A stretch of DNA of 64,000 nt from FEN-1297 sp963843605 (GTDB lineage Bacteria; Bacteroidota; Ignavibacteria; Ignavibacteriales; Ignavibacteriaceae), in NCBI GenBank assembly GCA_963843605.1, contig CAWJLA010000001.1, positions 682,001-746,000 of the forward strand, given 5' to 3'. The position numbers were made by a program, and so were the translations under genes. Below the pieces are notes generated by a model. That model saw only the letters and a program-made list of their open reading frames with translations. It had not been told where the DNA came from and made no database searches. Position 1 is the first letter of the stretch, and every line of letters starts with the position of its first letter. Positions 8,087 to 17,761 of the stretch are shown one piece after another.

Positions 8087-10513
8087 TTATTTCAGCAGAA
8101 TCATTTTCTTCGTCTTAACAAAATTACCGGCCTGCAATGTATAGAAATAAATTCCTGTGCTTAATTCCGATGCGTTGAATTGTACGGTATAAGTTCCTGC
8201 TGATTTTTGTTCGTTAACCAGAGTAGCTATCTTCTGCCCGAGAAGATTATATATAATTAATTTTACATTCGATGTTTTTGGAATAGAATATTGTATATCC
8301 GTCGACGGATTAAAAGGATTCGGATAATTTTGGAATAATGAATACTCGGAAGGTAATTCCGGTTTCTTTTCATTTATTCCTGTGGATTCCGGAACCCCGT
8401 ATATTTCAATTTCATTTATTGAAAATGCAGTCACGTTTGTGCCCAGGCTTTGCAGTAAAATTTCAACATATCTTCCCGTGCCGCTTAAATTATCTAGCGT
8501 CTCTATTCCGTTTGTTCCGCCTGATCCGCTTAATACTGCGGCTATTTGCTGCCAGCTGCTTAAATCGGTAGACAGCTGAACTTTGAAAGTGCGGGCATAA
8601 CCGTTTGCTGCCCAGTTTACAATTATTTTATTGATTTTTATCTGCTGACCCAAATCAATTTCTATCCACTGTCCGTTTCCTTTAACAGCCTGCCATCTGG
8701 AAAAATCATTTCCGTCATTAATATTTTGAGGTTTGCTGTATTTGTATGAAACCGAATCGTTCGAAGAGACTGTAACTGTCGAGCCGAGCGCTCTGTCTAC
8801 CTGATCAACCGGCAATATCGGAACAATAATGGTTGACGAGTCCCTTATATTACCCTGAGCTATCAAAGTAAAGGTGTTATTCAAAGAATCGGGCGAAACG
8901 GTAATTGAATCGCTGACAGGCATTGTTTTACCATTTAAAGTTACGATTGAACCTTTAACGGTTTGCCAAACAAGCGAAGTACTTTCTCCGACGCCGATAA
9001 CCGATGGAACTGCTTTGAAAGATATTATAGTTCCCGTCTGTAAAACCTGCAGATTAACAATTGAAGTATCCATTACCTCGCCTTGGGCTATTAAAGTATA
9101 TGAAGTGTCTTTTAAAGGCGCTACTTTTATGCTTCCGTGAACACCGACACTCTGACCGTTCAAGGTAACAATCGAGCCGTCTTCGGTATCCCAAGAAACT
9201 AACGCGCTGTCGCTCTGCTGAATTACTCCCGGACTTACCTTGAATGAATAAATAGTACCGGTCTTCGGGAATACTATTATATCGCTTCTGTAATGGCCGA
9301 ACATGTATTGCAGAGCTTGAAGTGTCCTTGCATGATTTTGATTTTTCGCGTTGTCGTTGGTTTGAGTATCGCCCCACCATTGCCAAGACATTGCGCCTGC
9401 ATACCCGGTTAAATACAATTGTTCAAAAAGATTTTGATACGGAATACCGTAAGTATCCTGCATAAAAAATTCGCCCACTACAAGAGGTTTATTAAGCTGC
9501 CAGGTTGAATACGGATGATTAAACGGTGACTGCGCCTGTGTTCCGTAAAAATGGACATTATAATAATCCAGCGTACCCATTGTATCGCCGCCCGCGGCAA
9601 TCAACCGGTCGTTTTTGTAGTAATTGTGATTAGGCAGCGCGGCTATCTTCAGCATATATTTTATATACTGATCCGTAGTCAGGTTTGTTCTGTGTAATAA
9701 ATTAAACCCGGCGGCTAATGAATCCTTTTGAAACGAAGATAGTGAAGAAAACCGGGAGCTTGCAGAAATTTTAGCTGCGATCTGGACATCCGTAAGAGTT
9801 TGTATGCTGTTGGCACCTGACGTTACCAAAGCCGTCGGATCTGTTCTGTGAATAGCCCCCGCAATTAAATTTACCACCCTTTGAATATCGGCAATCGGAA
9901 CATGCTGTGTTGTACTCCAGCCGAATTCGTCCGTTATTCCTTCCGGTTCATTGAATACTTCCCATCCGATAATTGCCGGATTGTCTTTTACTGCCTCAAC
10001 CATCGGGATCAAAGCATTTCTTATATAAGCCATTGTAAATGCGGTATCGGTTAAAAACTTTGAGTTGCGGTTTAATTGAGTCGAATTCAGACTCGATAAA
10101 TTCAGCATATCGTGGGACCATAAACAAAGCTGAAGACCGATATCGTATCGGCGCGCAATGCCGAGTATGGTTTTCAGATCCTGAACAGCGTTAATTCCGG
10201 GTCCTACTACCAAACCGGTATCGTTATATTCTGGAGTACGGGAACCGTTTGTGTTAAGCCAGAGTCGCATTGCATTTCCGCCGCTTAAATGAACCGTGTC
10301 GAAAATTGTCCTGAATTTAAGCGTATCAATCTGTCCCGGTCCCAGATCAGAAGCAAAATTAACCCATGCAACATTCATCCCGCTCATGAATATTTCTTTA
10401 CCCGCATAAGGTATTCTTGATTGGGAATGAACTGCAATTTGAAAAATAACAGTTAAAAAAATAATTGTTGAAGTAAGTATTTTTTTAAATGAAATTGTAT
10501 TCCAAAATGTCAT
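8087..10513 (-). CDS. Exported GH5-family glycosidase (probable mannanase) with CBM32-like and T9SS domains
   Basis: The protein has 808 residues. Domains in order: signal peptide (about 1-30); GH5-like (beta/alpha)8 catalytic domain (about 35-410) with acid/base Glu189 in WEVFNEPEG and nucleophile Glu348 in VVGEFFM; two tandem Ig-like repeats (about 418-490 and 493-567) that share the GSIVTLNG core; an F5/8 type C (CBM32-like) carbohydrate-binding module (about 573-706); and a T9SS type A sorting domain (about 722-808) with NYPNPFNPST, ending MILLK. It is the first gene of the mannan set and would act outside the cell on polymer, feeding the lipoprotein mannanase and the beta-mannosidase. 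Mannan as substrate is inferred from the neighbours; a GH5 glucanase is possible. Confidence 0.85.
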   Translation of the reverse strand: MTFWNTISFKKILTSTIIFLTVIFQIAVHSQSRIPYAGKEIFMSGMNVAWVNFASDLGPGQIDTLKFRTIFDTVHLSGGNAMRLWLNTNGSRTPEYNDTGLVVGPGINAVQDLKTILGIARRYDIGLQLCLWSHDMLNLSSLNSTQLNRNSKFLTDTAFTMAYIRNALIPMVEAVKDNPAIIGWEVFNEPEGITDEFGWSTTQHVPIADIQRVVNLIAGAIHRTDPTALVTSGANSIQTLTDVQIAAKISASSRFSSLSSFQKDSLAAGFNLLHRTNLTTDQYIKYMLKIAALPNHNYYKNDRLIAAGGDTMGTLDYYNVHFYGTQAQSPFNHPYSTWQLNKPLVVGEFFMQDTYGIPYQNLFEQLYLTGYAGAMSWQWWGDTQTNDNAKNQNHARTLQALQYMFGHYRSDIIVFPKTGTIYSFKVSPGVIQQSDSALVSWDTEDGSIVTLNGQSVGVHGSIKVAPLKDTSYTLIAQGEVMDTSIVNLQVLQTGTIISFKAVPSVIGVGESTSLVWQTVKGSIVTLNGKTMPVSDSITVSPDSLNNTFTLIAQGNIRDSSTIIVPILPVDQVDRALGSTVTVSSNDSVSYKYSKPQNINDGNDFSRWQAVKGNGQWIEIDLGQQIKINKIIVNWAANGYARTFKVQLSTDLSSWQQIAAVLSGSGGTNGIETLDNLSGTGRYVEILLQSLGTNVTAFSINEIEIYGVPESTGINEKKPELPSEYSLFQNYPNPFNPSTDIQYSIPKTSNVKLIIYNLLGQKIATLVNEQKSAGTYTVQFNASELSTGIYFYTLQAGNFVKTKKMILLK

Positions 10514-10869
10514 TCTGCCTCCGGAAATTGAATGAGTTCAAAATAAAAAAAGCCGCAGTTAATATCAGTTTTCAGTATTTTCATAATTACGGAACATTAA
10601 GAGTATTTATTTCTAAAATATATGAACATTCAAATATCGAACCAATTTACTTACTTATACCAAAATTTTTAGTCTCTGGTTTAATATTCATTTTAGTTTA
10701 ATTTGCCAATTTTTAAATATCCGGGCCGGACCGCTAATAAAATATTTAACCGGTATTCAGCTTATTTATTATCAACATTATAATTTATTATAATTTTGAT
10801 AAACCGGACAATCTTTGCGGTTATTTGTATTTTAGTTATTTTAACCGCTTAATTCGGATTAAAAATTCT
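10514..10869. other. AT-rich divergent intergenic region
   Basis: These 356 bp separate the leftward mannan gene set from a rightward membrane-protein gene, so promoters for both should lie here. The sequence is very AT-rich, with an AT-only inverted stretch near 10778-10798. No operator or RNA gene could be recognised with confidence. Confidence 0.5.
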
Positions 10870-12162
10870 ATGAAATTTCTGCACAAAATAATATTCACCG
10901 GCTTAATATTACTCTACCCGGCATTCTTTGTTCTTACTTCTTTTCATGAAACACCCCTGATAAGTTATACGGTTATATTTATTTCATCTTCGATGTTTTT
11001 TATAGCAACCGCATACCTAATTATTAAATATAAAATCGGGAGAAAATACTTATTCATATTATTAGGACTGGGTCTTTTAATACGTATATTATTTCTATTT
11101 GTTCACCCGGTAGGCTCTGACGATTATTATAGATATGTATGGGACGGGAAAGTGCAGGCAAGCGGAATAAATCCATACAGATACGCTCCGGATGATCCGG
11201 CCCTCAACTTTTTACACACTCAAACTCTGCCCGGAAAGATTAACTTCTCCGATATGAAAACAATATATCCGCCGCTGAGCGAAATTATTTTTTATGCGTC
11301 ATACATTATCGGCGGAGAAGGTTTTATCGGCGTTAAGCTGTTTCTATTAATGTTCGACATACTGTCTATGATCGGAATATTTTTAATATTAAAGAAGTTA
11401 AAACTGGATTATAAGAATCTGCTGCTCTACGCACTCTGCCCTCTTATAATATTTCAATTTTTTATCGATGCGCACCTGGACGGATTCGGATTGCCGTTTA
11501 TGATTTTTGCAATATATTTCTACCTGGATAATAAAAAGGCATTAAGCTTTGCGTTCATCGGTTTGTCTGTCTGTATAAAGCCGCTTGCTATCATTCTTAT
11601 TCCGATAATATTTTTTGTCGAAAAAGATTTCAAAGAAAAACTGAAGGTAGTTTTGATCCCCGCTTTATTGTGCGTTACCATGTACCTTCCCTATGTTTTT
11701 ACCGGTTCGCCGTTTCAGGCTTTAATAAAGTTTACTGAGAATTGGACTTTCAACGGTGTAGTGTTCCATATCCTCGATTCTTTTATACACGACAATCAAA
11801 GAACAAGGCTGATTTGCGCGATTCTCCTTTTCGTTTTTTACCTTCCTGTAATATTGAGTAAAAAAGATCTGCTGGAGAAGATCTATTTATCGGTTTTCCT
11901 TTTGTTTATATTCTCCCCTGTTGTGCATCCGTGGTATTTATCGTGGCTAGCCGTAATGCTTCCTTTCATACCCAGACCGAGCGGCATCTTTTATGTCGGC
12001 CTTGTTAGCCTTACTATTTTTACGGTTCTCAATTATCAGCTGTCCGGAAATTGGAAAGAATATACTCCGGTACTTGTATTTGAATATGTTCCTGTAATAA
12101 TTTTGTTCTTAAGAGAATTGATTACAGGTAAAGGTACGATGCCCGGGAATACATCGGCATAG
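10870..12162 (+). CDS. Polytopic membrane glycosyltransferase-like protein (GT-C type)
   Basis: The protein has 430 residues from the ATG at 10870. A TTG 45 bp upstream is also in frame, but the ATG begins a normal hydrophobic N-terminus (MKFLHKIIFTGLILLYP). There are about 10-12 predicted transmembrane segments. A hydrophilic loop after the second or third helix has HPVGSDDYYRYVWDGKVQASGINPYRYAPDDP, whose acidic DDYYRYVWDG motif is typical of GT-C enzymes (DUF2029/GT87, polyprenyl-phosphate-mannose dependent). HPWYLSWLAVMLPF near residue 365 also fits. It probably transfers a lipid-linked sugar to a glycan or protein outside the inner membrane. Donor and acceptor are unknown. Confidence 0.65.
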   Translation: MKFLHKIIFTGLILLYPAFFVLTSFHETPLISYTVIFISSSMFFIATAYLIIKYKIGRKYLFILLGLGLLIRILFLFVHPVGSDDYYRYVWDGKVQASGINPYRYAPDDPALNFLHTQTLPGKINFSDMKTIYPPLSEIIFYASYIIGGEGFIGVKLFLLMFDILSMIGIFLILKKLKLDYKNLLLYALCPLIIFQFFIDAHLDGFGLPFMIFAIYFYLDNKKALSFAFIGLSVCIKPLAIILIPIIFFVEKDFKEKLKVVLIPALLCVTMYLPYVFTGSPFQALIKFTENWTFNGVVFHILDSFIHDNQRTRLICAILLFVFYLPVILSKKDLLEKIYLSVFLLFIFSPVVHPWYLSWLAVMLPFIPRPSGIFYVGLVSLTIFTVLNYQLSGNWKEYTPVLVFEYVPVIILFLRELITGKGTMPGNTSA

Positions 12163-12206
12163 TACCGAGCGGAAAACACCTGACTTTAACCGTAATCTAA
12201 AACTAC

Positions 12207-12245
12207 ACTTGAATTTAAAATTGCACTTGCCTATCAGGTTCAAGT
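12207..12245. terminator. Possible stem-loop between convergent genes
   Basis: The inverted repeat ACTTGAA (12207-12213) / TTCAAGT (12239-12245) lies between convergent genes ending at 12162 and 12282. The stem is short and the loop long (25 nt), so terminator function is uncertain. The word GTTCAAGTTTA occurs here and again in the rpsB-rpsI gap. Confidence 0.35.
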
Positions 12246-12281
12246 TTAAGAATTATACTTGATCAATGTTTTAACGGCTAT

Positions 12282-13124
12282 TCAATACACCGCTCTTAAA
12301 ACAATAATCCCGGTGTCTTTTTTTATTTTAGAAATGTAAACAGGCAGGGAATAATCCGTAATTTGCACTTTGTAGCCGACATTCGGAGCATGCAATAAAT
12401 GTATGCTGCCGTTCTTCATTTTCACCGCTATCCCGACATGAGTAATATCAAGCCCTTTTATATCGGTAGTAAAAGCGATCAGATCACCGTTTTCAATCTT
12501 GTTCTGACATGCTGCTATTTTTTCTTTAGGAATGTAATAATATATCCTTTGGCTTATTTCCTTTTCCTGAAGTTTTATTTCCGGTATATATGAAGGATTT
12601 TCTTTTAATTGTATGTAGGCATCAGGGTGTGCGGACATAAAATCGACGTTGAACCTGACCGGCACTCCGCCTAAATCCTTAGATACGTTTTTTATAATGC
12701 CTTTTTTCACATTATCATAAATCCAGTCGCTGAAGTAATTCAGTCTGGAAGGAAAATTTTTTATTATTCCCCCCCTGTAACGGATTCTGGTTAACTGTTT
12801 TTCAAAATCAGTAAAAGAAGTTTTATTTTCTTTAATGCATCTGGCAAATGACAGCGATGTTTCCAAAAATGTTGTGCAGTCCAATCCGGACAGATCGATT
12901 ACTAGTTGTTCTTTATTTCCCTTATCGAGAGTATGAGCAGCATATTCGGTTCCCAGGAAGCTTCTGCCAATTACCGCAATAATATCTCCCACCGGTTCAT
13001 TCATAAGATTTTTAGATTCGGCAAGTTCGAATTTTGCATTGCAGATCTTAACGTCGCCGGGAGAATAAGTTTGACTTCTTGTAAGGCTTGAAATAAGCAG
13101 TATCAGGATTAATATTTTTTTCAT
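12282..13124 (-). CDS. DUF1460 (NlpC/P60-related amidase-like) exported protein
   Basis: The protein has 280 residues with a signal peptide (about 1-17). It matches the DUF1460 family, a papain-like NlpC/P60 relative thought to act on peptidoglycan peptides. The likely catalytic Cys is in DLSGLDCTTFLE (about residue 83) and the His in GLDITHVGIAVKM (about residue 232). The intermediate segment with FPSRLNYFSDWIYDN is typical of the family. It is probably periplasmic. It is a single gene, convergent with the membrane glycosyltransferase and downstream of dnaB on the same strand with a 99-bp gap. The substrate is not established. Confidence 0.75.
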   Translation of the reverse strand: MKKILILILLISSLTRSQTYSPGDVKICNAKFELAESKNLMNEPVGDIIAVIGRSFLGTEYAAHTLDKGNKEQLVIDLSGLDCTTFLETSLSFARCIKENKTSFTDFEKQLTRIRYRGGIIKNFPSRLNYFSDWIYDNVKKGIIKNVSKDLGGVPVRFNVDFMSAHPDAYIQLKENPSYIPEIKLQEKEISQRIYYYIPKEKIAACQNKIENGDLIAFTTDIKGLDITHVGIAVKMKNGSIHLLHAPNVGYKVQITDYSLPVYISKIKKDTGIIVLRAVY

Positions 13125-13223
13125 TTCACCGTAATTTAAAACATCGGTTATCGAAATGCACTATTACTTTTATAATTCGAAATTCAAGGTACGGTAAATT
13201 AAAATTTAATTTATGGTACACTT

Positions 13224-14654
13224 TTAAATTATATCTTCATCGGTCGGAATTGAAGTATATTCTTCTATCTGTCTTACGTGTGCAAGATTTTCAAACCTTG
13301 CATACTCTTTAATAAACGCCAGCTTAACATCGCCTACCGGACCGTTTCTTTGCTTGCCGATTATTACTTCCGCAATACCGTCCGTTGAACTTCCGTCATC
13401 CGGAAAATTTTTAATTCCGTAATATTCCGGACGGTTAAGAAACAGCACAACATCTGCATCCTGTTCTATAGAACCGGATTCACGCAAATCCGAAAGCTGC
13501 GGTCTTTTATCGGTTCTTGTTTCCACCGCTCTGTTGAGCTGTGCAAGCGCTATAACAGGAATGTTTAATTCTTTAGCCAGTGATTTAAGCGAACGCGATA
13601 TATGGGATATTTCCCTTTCGCGGCTTTCAATATTTGCCGGTCCCTGCATAAGCTGAAGATAGTCTATTATTATAAGTCCGATATTTTTTTCCGACTTCAG
13701 TCTTCGCGCTTTAGCTCTGATTTCAAGTACGGTCTGTGCAGGCATATCGTCTACATATACCGGAGATTCAATAAGCTTATGAGCATTCTTGCTTAATTTA
13801 ACTCCTTCTTCGTTCGGCAGTTTCCCGGTTCTAACAAGGTGGGCATTAAGCCTTCCTTCGGCACAAAGCATTCTTATTACAAGCTGCATAGTCGACATTT
13901 CAAGACTGAAAATACCTACAGGTACTTTATGATCGACGGCTGCATTACGGGCAAGAGTAAGTGCAAATGCCGTTTTACCCATTGAAGGTCTGGCAGCAAT
14001 TATAATCAAATCAGATTTCTGGAATCCGCCCAGCATTTCATCCAGTTCGTAAAAACCGGTGGGTACCGAAAACTTCTGTTTGGAATTTGAGTGCAGCGCT
14101 TCAATATATTCAAGAGCATCCCTTACTGCTCTATCCATTCCCTGAAAAGATTTTTTCAGGTGCTTTTCTGTAATTTCGAAGATCTTTCTTTCAGCATCGT
14201 CCAGTATATCAAATGCATCATGGGTTCCCTCATAGGCGGAGCGGGCTATTTCGTGTGAGCTGGTAATAAGACCGCGCAGAATTTCTTTTTCAAGAATTAT
14301 TTTAGCATGATATTCAATGTTCGCGGCCGAAGAAATATTTTGTGAAAGTTTACTCAGGTAAACGGCTCCGCCGACCTCTTCAAGATGTTCTCTTTTCTTT
14401 AATTCTTCGTAAAGAGTTACCGTATCAATAGGCTCGCCCGTATCGAACAGCGACGTCATTGCTTCAAAAATTAATTTATGCTCTTTCCTGTAAAAACTGT
14501 CGGATGTCAGTAATTCAATAGCTTTCGGCACTGCTTCTTTTTCTATCAGCATAGCGCCTAAAATAGCAGCTTCAATTTCAGGTTCTGCCGGCGGTTTCAC
14601 ATCGGCCGGAATTATTTTTTCCAACGTTATATTTGGTCTTCTTGTTCTTGCCAT
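13224..14654 (-). CDS. dnaB: Replicative DNA helicase DnaB
   Basis: The protein has 476 residues. The N-terminal DnaB domain (about 20-125) with PEIEAAILGAMLIEKEA is followed by a RecA-like helicase domain with Walker A ARPSMGKTA (about 221-229), Walker B IIIDYLQLM and the family motif LRESGSIEQDAD. It unwinds DNA at the replication fork as a hexamer. It is the last gene of a leftward run with a family-4 uracil-DNA glycosylase 24 bp upstream. The length is normal for the family and no intein is present. Confidence 0.97.
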   Translation of the reverse strand: MARTRRPNITLEKIIPADVKPPAEPEIEAAILGAMLIEKEAVPKAIELLTSDSFYRKEHKLIFEAMTSLFDTGEPIDTVTLYEELKKREHLEEVGGAVYLSKLSQNISSAANIEYHAKIILEKEILRGLITSSHEIARSAYEGTHDAFDILDDAERKIFEITEKHLKKSFQGMDRAVRDALEYIEALHSNSKQKFSVPTGFYELDEMLGGFQKSDLIIIAARPSMGKTAFALTLARNAAVDHKVPVGIFSLEMSTMQLVIRMLCAEGRLNAHLVRTGKLPNEEGVKLSKNAHKLIESPVYVDDMPAQTVLEIRAKARRLKSEKNIGLIIIDYLQLMQGPANIESREREISHISRSLKSLAKELNIPVIALAQLNRAVETRTDKRPQLSDLRESGSIEQDADVVLFLNRPEYYGIKNFPDDGSSTDGIAEVIIGKQRNGPVGDVKLAFIKEYARFENLAHVRQIEEYTSIPTDEDII

Positions 14655-14678
14655 CTTTTAAATTTTTTATATTCCTTT

Positions 14679-15515
14679 TTATCGTTTTGCGGATACAAGT
14701 TCGTCGTATAATTTTCTAAACTGCTGAACGTCTTCCCAGCATCCTCTTTTCCAGTTGGGATTTCTTAAAAGTGCTGCGGGATGGTATGTAACCATAACTT
14801 TTAAAGGCCCGGTATCTTGCGTACCGTAATCGATTGCGAAATCCGGATTAAACACTTTACCCCGCATTTTTGTCAGTGATTCTTTTTTCCCGAGCAATCC
14901 CAGTGCGGCTGTAAGTCCCAAACATAAAATTAATTTCGGTTTAATCAATTCAATTTGTTTTCGCAGATAAGGAAGACATGTATCCATTTCCTGTGGATTC
15001 GGGGTTCTGTTGCCGGGCGGTCTGCACTTAACCACATTGGCAATATAAACCTCATCGCGTTCAAAATTAATTGCTTTAAGTATATCTGTCAGAAGTTTTC
15101 CGGCCCTTCCCACAAAAGGCAGTCCCTGAGCATCTTCATCCGCGCCCGGCCCTTCTCCCACAACCATAACATCGGCTTCCGGATTGCCCGAGCCGAAAAC
15201 AAATTTATTTCTTGCGGCGCCGAGAGCGCATTTCCTACAGTTGCAAATTAAACCGTTTAAGGTTTCCAGAGTTGATGATTTTTCCCAATCTTCCTTAGAT
15301 TTTTCTAAAAGACTTTTTTCCGTTGTTTTCCTGCCCGCGGAAGAAACCGGACTAGAATTTCCGGAGGCGGTTTTATTTTGCCGAACATTTTTAGTTTCGG
15401 TTACTTCTTCTATTTTAGTTTTCCTCACCGTATATCTTTCGTAAAGTTCATCGCCGAAAACCGATTTTTGATCTTTCAACGCTTCTATGATTTTTTTTTG
15501 AAATGAGTTTTTCAT
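14679..15515 (-). CDS. udg: Uracil-DNA glycosylase, family 4 (4Fe-4S)
   Basis: The protein has 278 residues. The C-terminal 190 residues are a family-4 UDG: motif A GEGPGADEDAQGLPFVGRAG, an EVYIANVVKCRPPGNR segment and the active-site region VTYHPAALLRNP. Four cysteines (CNCRKC, with C at VKCRPP and a later C) fit the [4Fe-4S] cluster of this family. The first 90 residues are a charged linker of low complexity, as seen in Bacteroidota homologues. It removes uracil from DNA at the start of base excision repair. The gene lies between coaBC and dnaB. Confidence 0.92.
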   Translation of the reverse strand: MKNSFQKKIIEALKDQKSVFGDELYERYTVRKTKIEEVTETKNVRQNKTASGNSSPVSSAGRKTTEKSLLEKSKEDWEKSSTLETLNGLICNCRKCALGAARNKFVFGSGNPEADVMVVGEGPGADEDAQGLPFVGRAGKLLTDILKAINFERDEVYIANVVKCRPPGNRTPNPQEMDTCLPYLRKQIELIKPKLILCLGLTAALGLLGKKESLTKMRGKVFNPDFAIDYGTQDTGPLKVMVTYHPAALLRNPNWKRGCWEDVQQFRKLYDELVSAKR

Positions 15516-15599
15516 ATTAATAAAAACGGTTTGGTCGGAAACCGGATATCAAATTACTAAATATTAAATTAAAAAAAATACCCCGTCGAAGAAAGTTAA

Positions 15600-16817
15600 T
15601 TAGTGGGATTTAATCTTAAGTATTTCATCGAGAATTTTTATTGCTGTTTGAAATTTTGATAAAAGCGGATATTGAACCTGCCTGCCGTTCTTATGAATAA
15701 CCGTTATTTTATTTGTACTTACTTCAAAACCGCTGTCTTTGTTTTTCAGGGAATTGAGTACTATCATATCCAGTTTTTTATTTTTAATTTTTTTCTTTGC
15801 ATTTTCCAATTCATTATCGGTTTCAAGAGCAAATCCGATGACCGTCTTCCCTTCTTTATCGGCGGTTAATAAAATGTCTTCGGTATCTTCCAGTGCAATT
15901 GCAGGCAATTTATCTTCTTTTTTAATTTTTTTATCCGCTACAATTACCGGTTTATAATCGGCAACGGCTGCGGACATAATGAGAATATCGTTCTTCTTTA
16001 ATTCTTTTTCAACCGCATGTTCCATATCGGCAGCGGAACGTATTTTAATTAAAGGGATCTCCGGATAAACCTTTTCATGCGAAGGCCCGGAAATCAACGT
16101 TACATCGGCACCGCGCAAAAAAGCCGCTTTGGCAATTTCATATCCCATTTTACCGGAGGACCTGTTGCCGATAAATCTTACTGGGTCAATATCCTCGTAA
16201 GTAGGACCGGCAGTAACCAGAATTTTTTGTCCCGAAAGATCTATCTTATTACCGCTTAGAATAATCTCCGCCGCATCAATAATTTTTTCGTTCCCGGCCA
16301 GTCTGCCTTTGCCTTCAAGTCCGCTCGCAAGCTCGCCTTCTTCAGGGTAAATAATATAATAACCCAGTTCTTCAAGTTTTTTAATATTCTCGCCGGTCAG
16401 CTTGTTGTTGTACATATCTATGTCCGCGGCTGGAGCGATAATCAGAGGACAGCGAAGCGCGGTTACCAGCGTTGTCAAAGCATTATCCGCAAATCCGCAT
16501 GCTATCTTTGCTATTGTATTTACGGTTGCAGGCGCTATTATCATTACATTTGCCCAGAGCGCCAATTCGATATGACTAGTAGACAACGATGTAGATTCTT
16601 TTGCGGACGGCGGAAAAAGACTAACTACTGCGGGATTACCGGATAAAGTAGACATGGTTAAGGGCGTAATAAACTCGGCTGCGGAAGCGGTCATAACAAC
16701 TTTAACTTCCGCTCCTCTTTTCTTAAGATCTCTTACCAGAAACGCAGATTTATATGCAGCGATGCCTCCGGTTATACCCAATAATACATTTTTGCCGGTT
16801 AGTACATCGTCATGCAT
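15600..16817 (-). CDS. coaBC: Phosphopantothenoylcysteine decarboxylase / phosphopantothenate-cysteine ligase
   Basis: The protein has 405 residues and is a bifunctional coenzyme A biosynthesis enzyme. The N-terminal CoaC half (about 1-180) starts GKNVLLGITGGIAAYKS (FMN binding) and has catalytic His in TSHIELALWA. The conserved PxMN motif region reads PAADIDMYNN; Asp in place of Asn is usual in this phylum. The C-terminal CoaB half (about 190-400) has VTAGPTYEDIDPVRFIGNRSSGKMG and the KKEDKLPAIALEDTEDIL region. It acts in the cytoplasm. It lies 69 bp after rpoZ on the same strand, a conserved arrangement. Confidence 0.95.
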   Translation of the reverse strand: MHDDVLTGKNVLLGITGGIAAYKSAFLVRDLKKRGAEVKVVMTASAAEFITPLTMSTLSGNPAVVSLFPPSAKESTSLSTSHIELALWANVMIIAPATVNTIAKIACGFADNALTTLVTALRCPLIIAPAADIDMYNNKLTGENIKKLEELGYYIIYPEEGELASGLEGKGRLAGNEKIIDAAEIILSGNKIDLSGQKILVTAGPTYEDIDPVRFIGNRSSGKMGYEIAKAAFLRGADVTLISGPSHEKVYPEIPLIKIRSAADMEHAVEKELKKNDILIMSAAVADYKPVIVADKKIKKEDKLPAIALEDTEDILLTADKEGKTVIGFALETDNELENAKKKIKNKKLDMIVLNSLKNKDSGFEVSTNKITVIHKNGRQVQYPLLSKFQTAIKILDEILKIKSH

Positions 16818-16886
16818 ATTGATAAAGTAATTATTAAAAAATATTTAGCCGAAAAAAACTAGAGAACTGTAATAAGTAAATTAAAA

Positions 16887-17177
16887 TTATTTTTTATACT
16901 TATACTTAATCTTGTCATCAAGTAATTCGCCGATAGCCTGAATATGCGGTTTTTCTCTCTTTTCAAAATCGAGCGATATTTTTAACTGTGCGGGATTTTC
17001 AATATCTTCGCTATCGTCGTCATTGTTTCCAACAGGTATCGTACCTACAAGCGCATTGAATTCTATTTTATTTTCGCTGTTAATCTGCCTTGCCCTTTTA
17101 GCAGATACAATAATAGCTTCATAAATATTAGCCGCTCTTTCATCAACCACTCTAAGATCAACTGGTGTAATAGACAT
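16887..17177 (-). CDS. rpoZ: RNA polymerase omega subunit (RpoZ/Rpb6 family)
   Basis: The protein has 96 residues. The N-terminal core has the VDERAANIYEAIIVSAKRARQIN helix typical of omega/Rpb6 proteins of Bacteroidota (split here: VDERAANIYEAIIVS then AKRARQIN). The C-terminal part is charged and variable. It stabilises the beta-prime subunit during RNA polymerase assembly. It starts 2 bp after the gmk stop codon, and the yicC-gmk-rpoZ-coaBC order is conserved, which supports the assignment for such a short protein. Confidence 0.88.
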   Translation of the reverse strand: MSITPVDLRVVDERAANIYEAIIVSAKRARQINSENKIEFNALVGTIPVGNNDDDSEDIENPAQLKISLDFEKREKPHIQAIGELLDDKIKYKYKK

Positions 17178-17179
17178 AT

Positions 17180-17758
17180 TTATCTTTCTCCTTTGTGTAA
17201 AATTTTTTCAATTAAACTCGTTGCATCCGAAATCGCCGTGTTAAGTTCATTATTTTCGATAAAATAATCAAATTTATTTTTTAAACTTAATTCCATTTTA
17301 GCTCTTTTTATTCTCTTTTCCAACTCTTCCGCATCCTCGGTGTTTCTGTTGGTTAGCCTGTTTACTAATTCCTCGAGGCTCGGCGGAAGAATAAAAACCA
17401 GCACCGCATCGGGATATATTTTCTTTACCTGCAGGGCACCCTTCACATCAATTTCCAGCACCACGGATTTACCGCTGTTTATGTTATCATCAATGTAGCT
17501 TTTTAAAGTACCGTAATAATAGTCGTAAAATTTCTCCCACTCGACGAATTCTTCGTTCCGTATTTTCTCGCGGAATTCATCCTCGTTTAAAAAAAAGTAA
17601 TCGACACCGTCCTGTTCGGTTTCCCTTTTCCTTCTGGTTGTAGCCGAAACGGAGAAAACCAGTTCGGGAAATTCCTTCAATAAGGTTCTTACTATGGTTG
17701 TCTTACCCGTTCCGCTCGGTGCGGAAACCGCTATTATAACTCCTTTATTATCTTCCAA
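17180..17758 (-). CDS. gmk: Guanylate kinase
   Basis: The protein has 192 residues, the usual length. The P-loop APSGTGKTTIV is at residues 12-22, followed by SATTRRKRETEQDGVDYFFL (GMP-binding) and VLEIDVKGALQVK. It phosphorylates GMP to GDP in the cytoplasm. It starts 3 bp after the yicC stop and ends 2 bp before rpoZ, so the three genes are almost certainly co-transcribed and translationally coupled. Confidence 0.96.
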   Translation of the reverse strand: MEDNKGVIIAVSAPSGTGKTTIVRTLLKEFPELVFSVSATTRRKRETEQDGVDYFFLNEDEFREKIRNEEFVEWEKFYDYYYGTLKSYIDDNINSGKSVVLEIDVKGALQVKKIYPDAVLVFILPPSLEELVNRLTNRNTEDAEELEKRIKRAKMELSLKNKFDYFIENNELNTAISDATSLIEKILHKGER

Positions 17759-17761
17759 ATC

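Noticed and set aside
10489..10701. Open frame of 70 codons in the divergent gap
   Set aside because: It overlaps the start of the exported GH5 gene on the other strand and has no domain or start signal.
16400..16450. Non-canonical PAAD motif in CoaBC as a possible defect
   Set aside because: Asp at this position is, as far as I recall, usual in Bacteroidota CoaBC; no other sign of inactivation is present.
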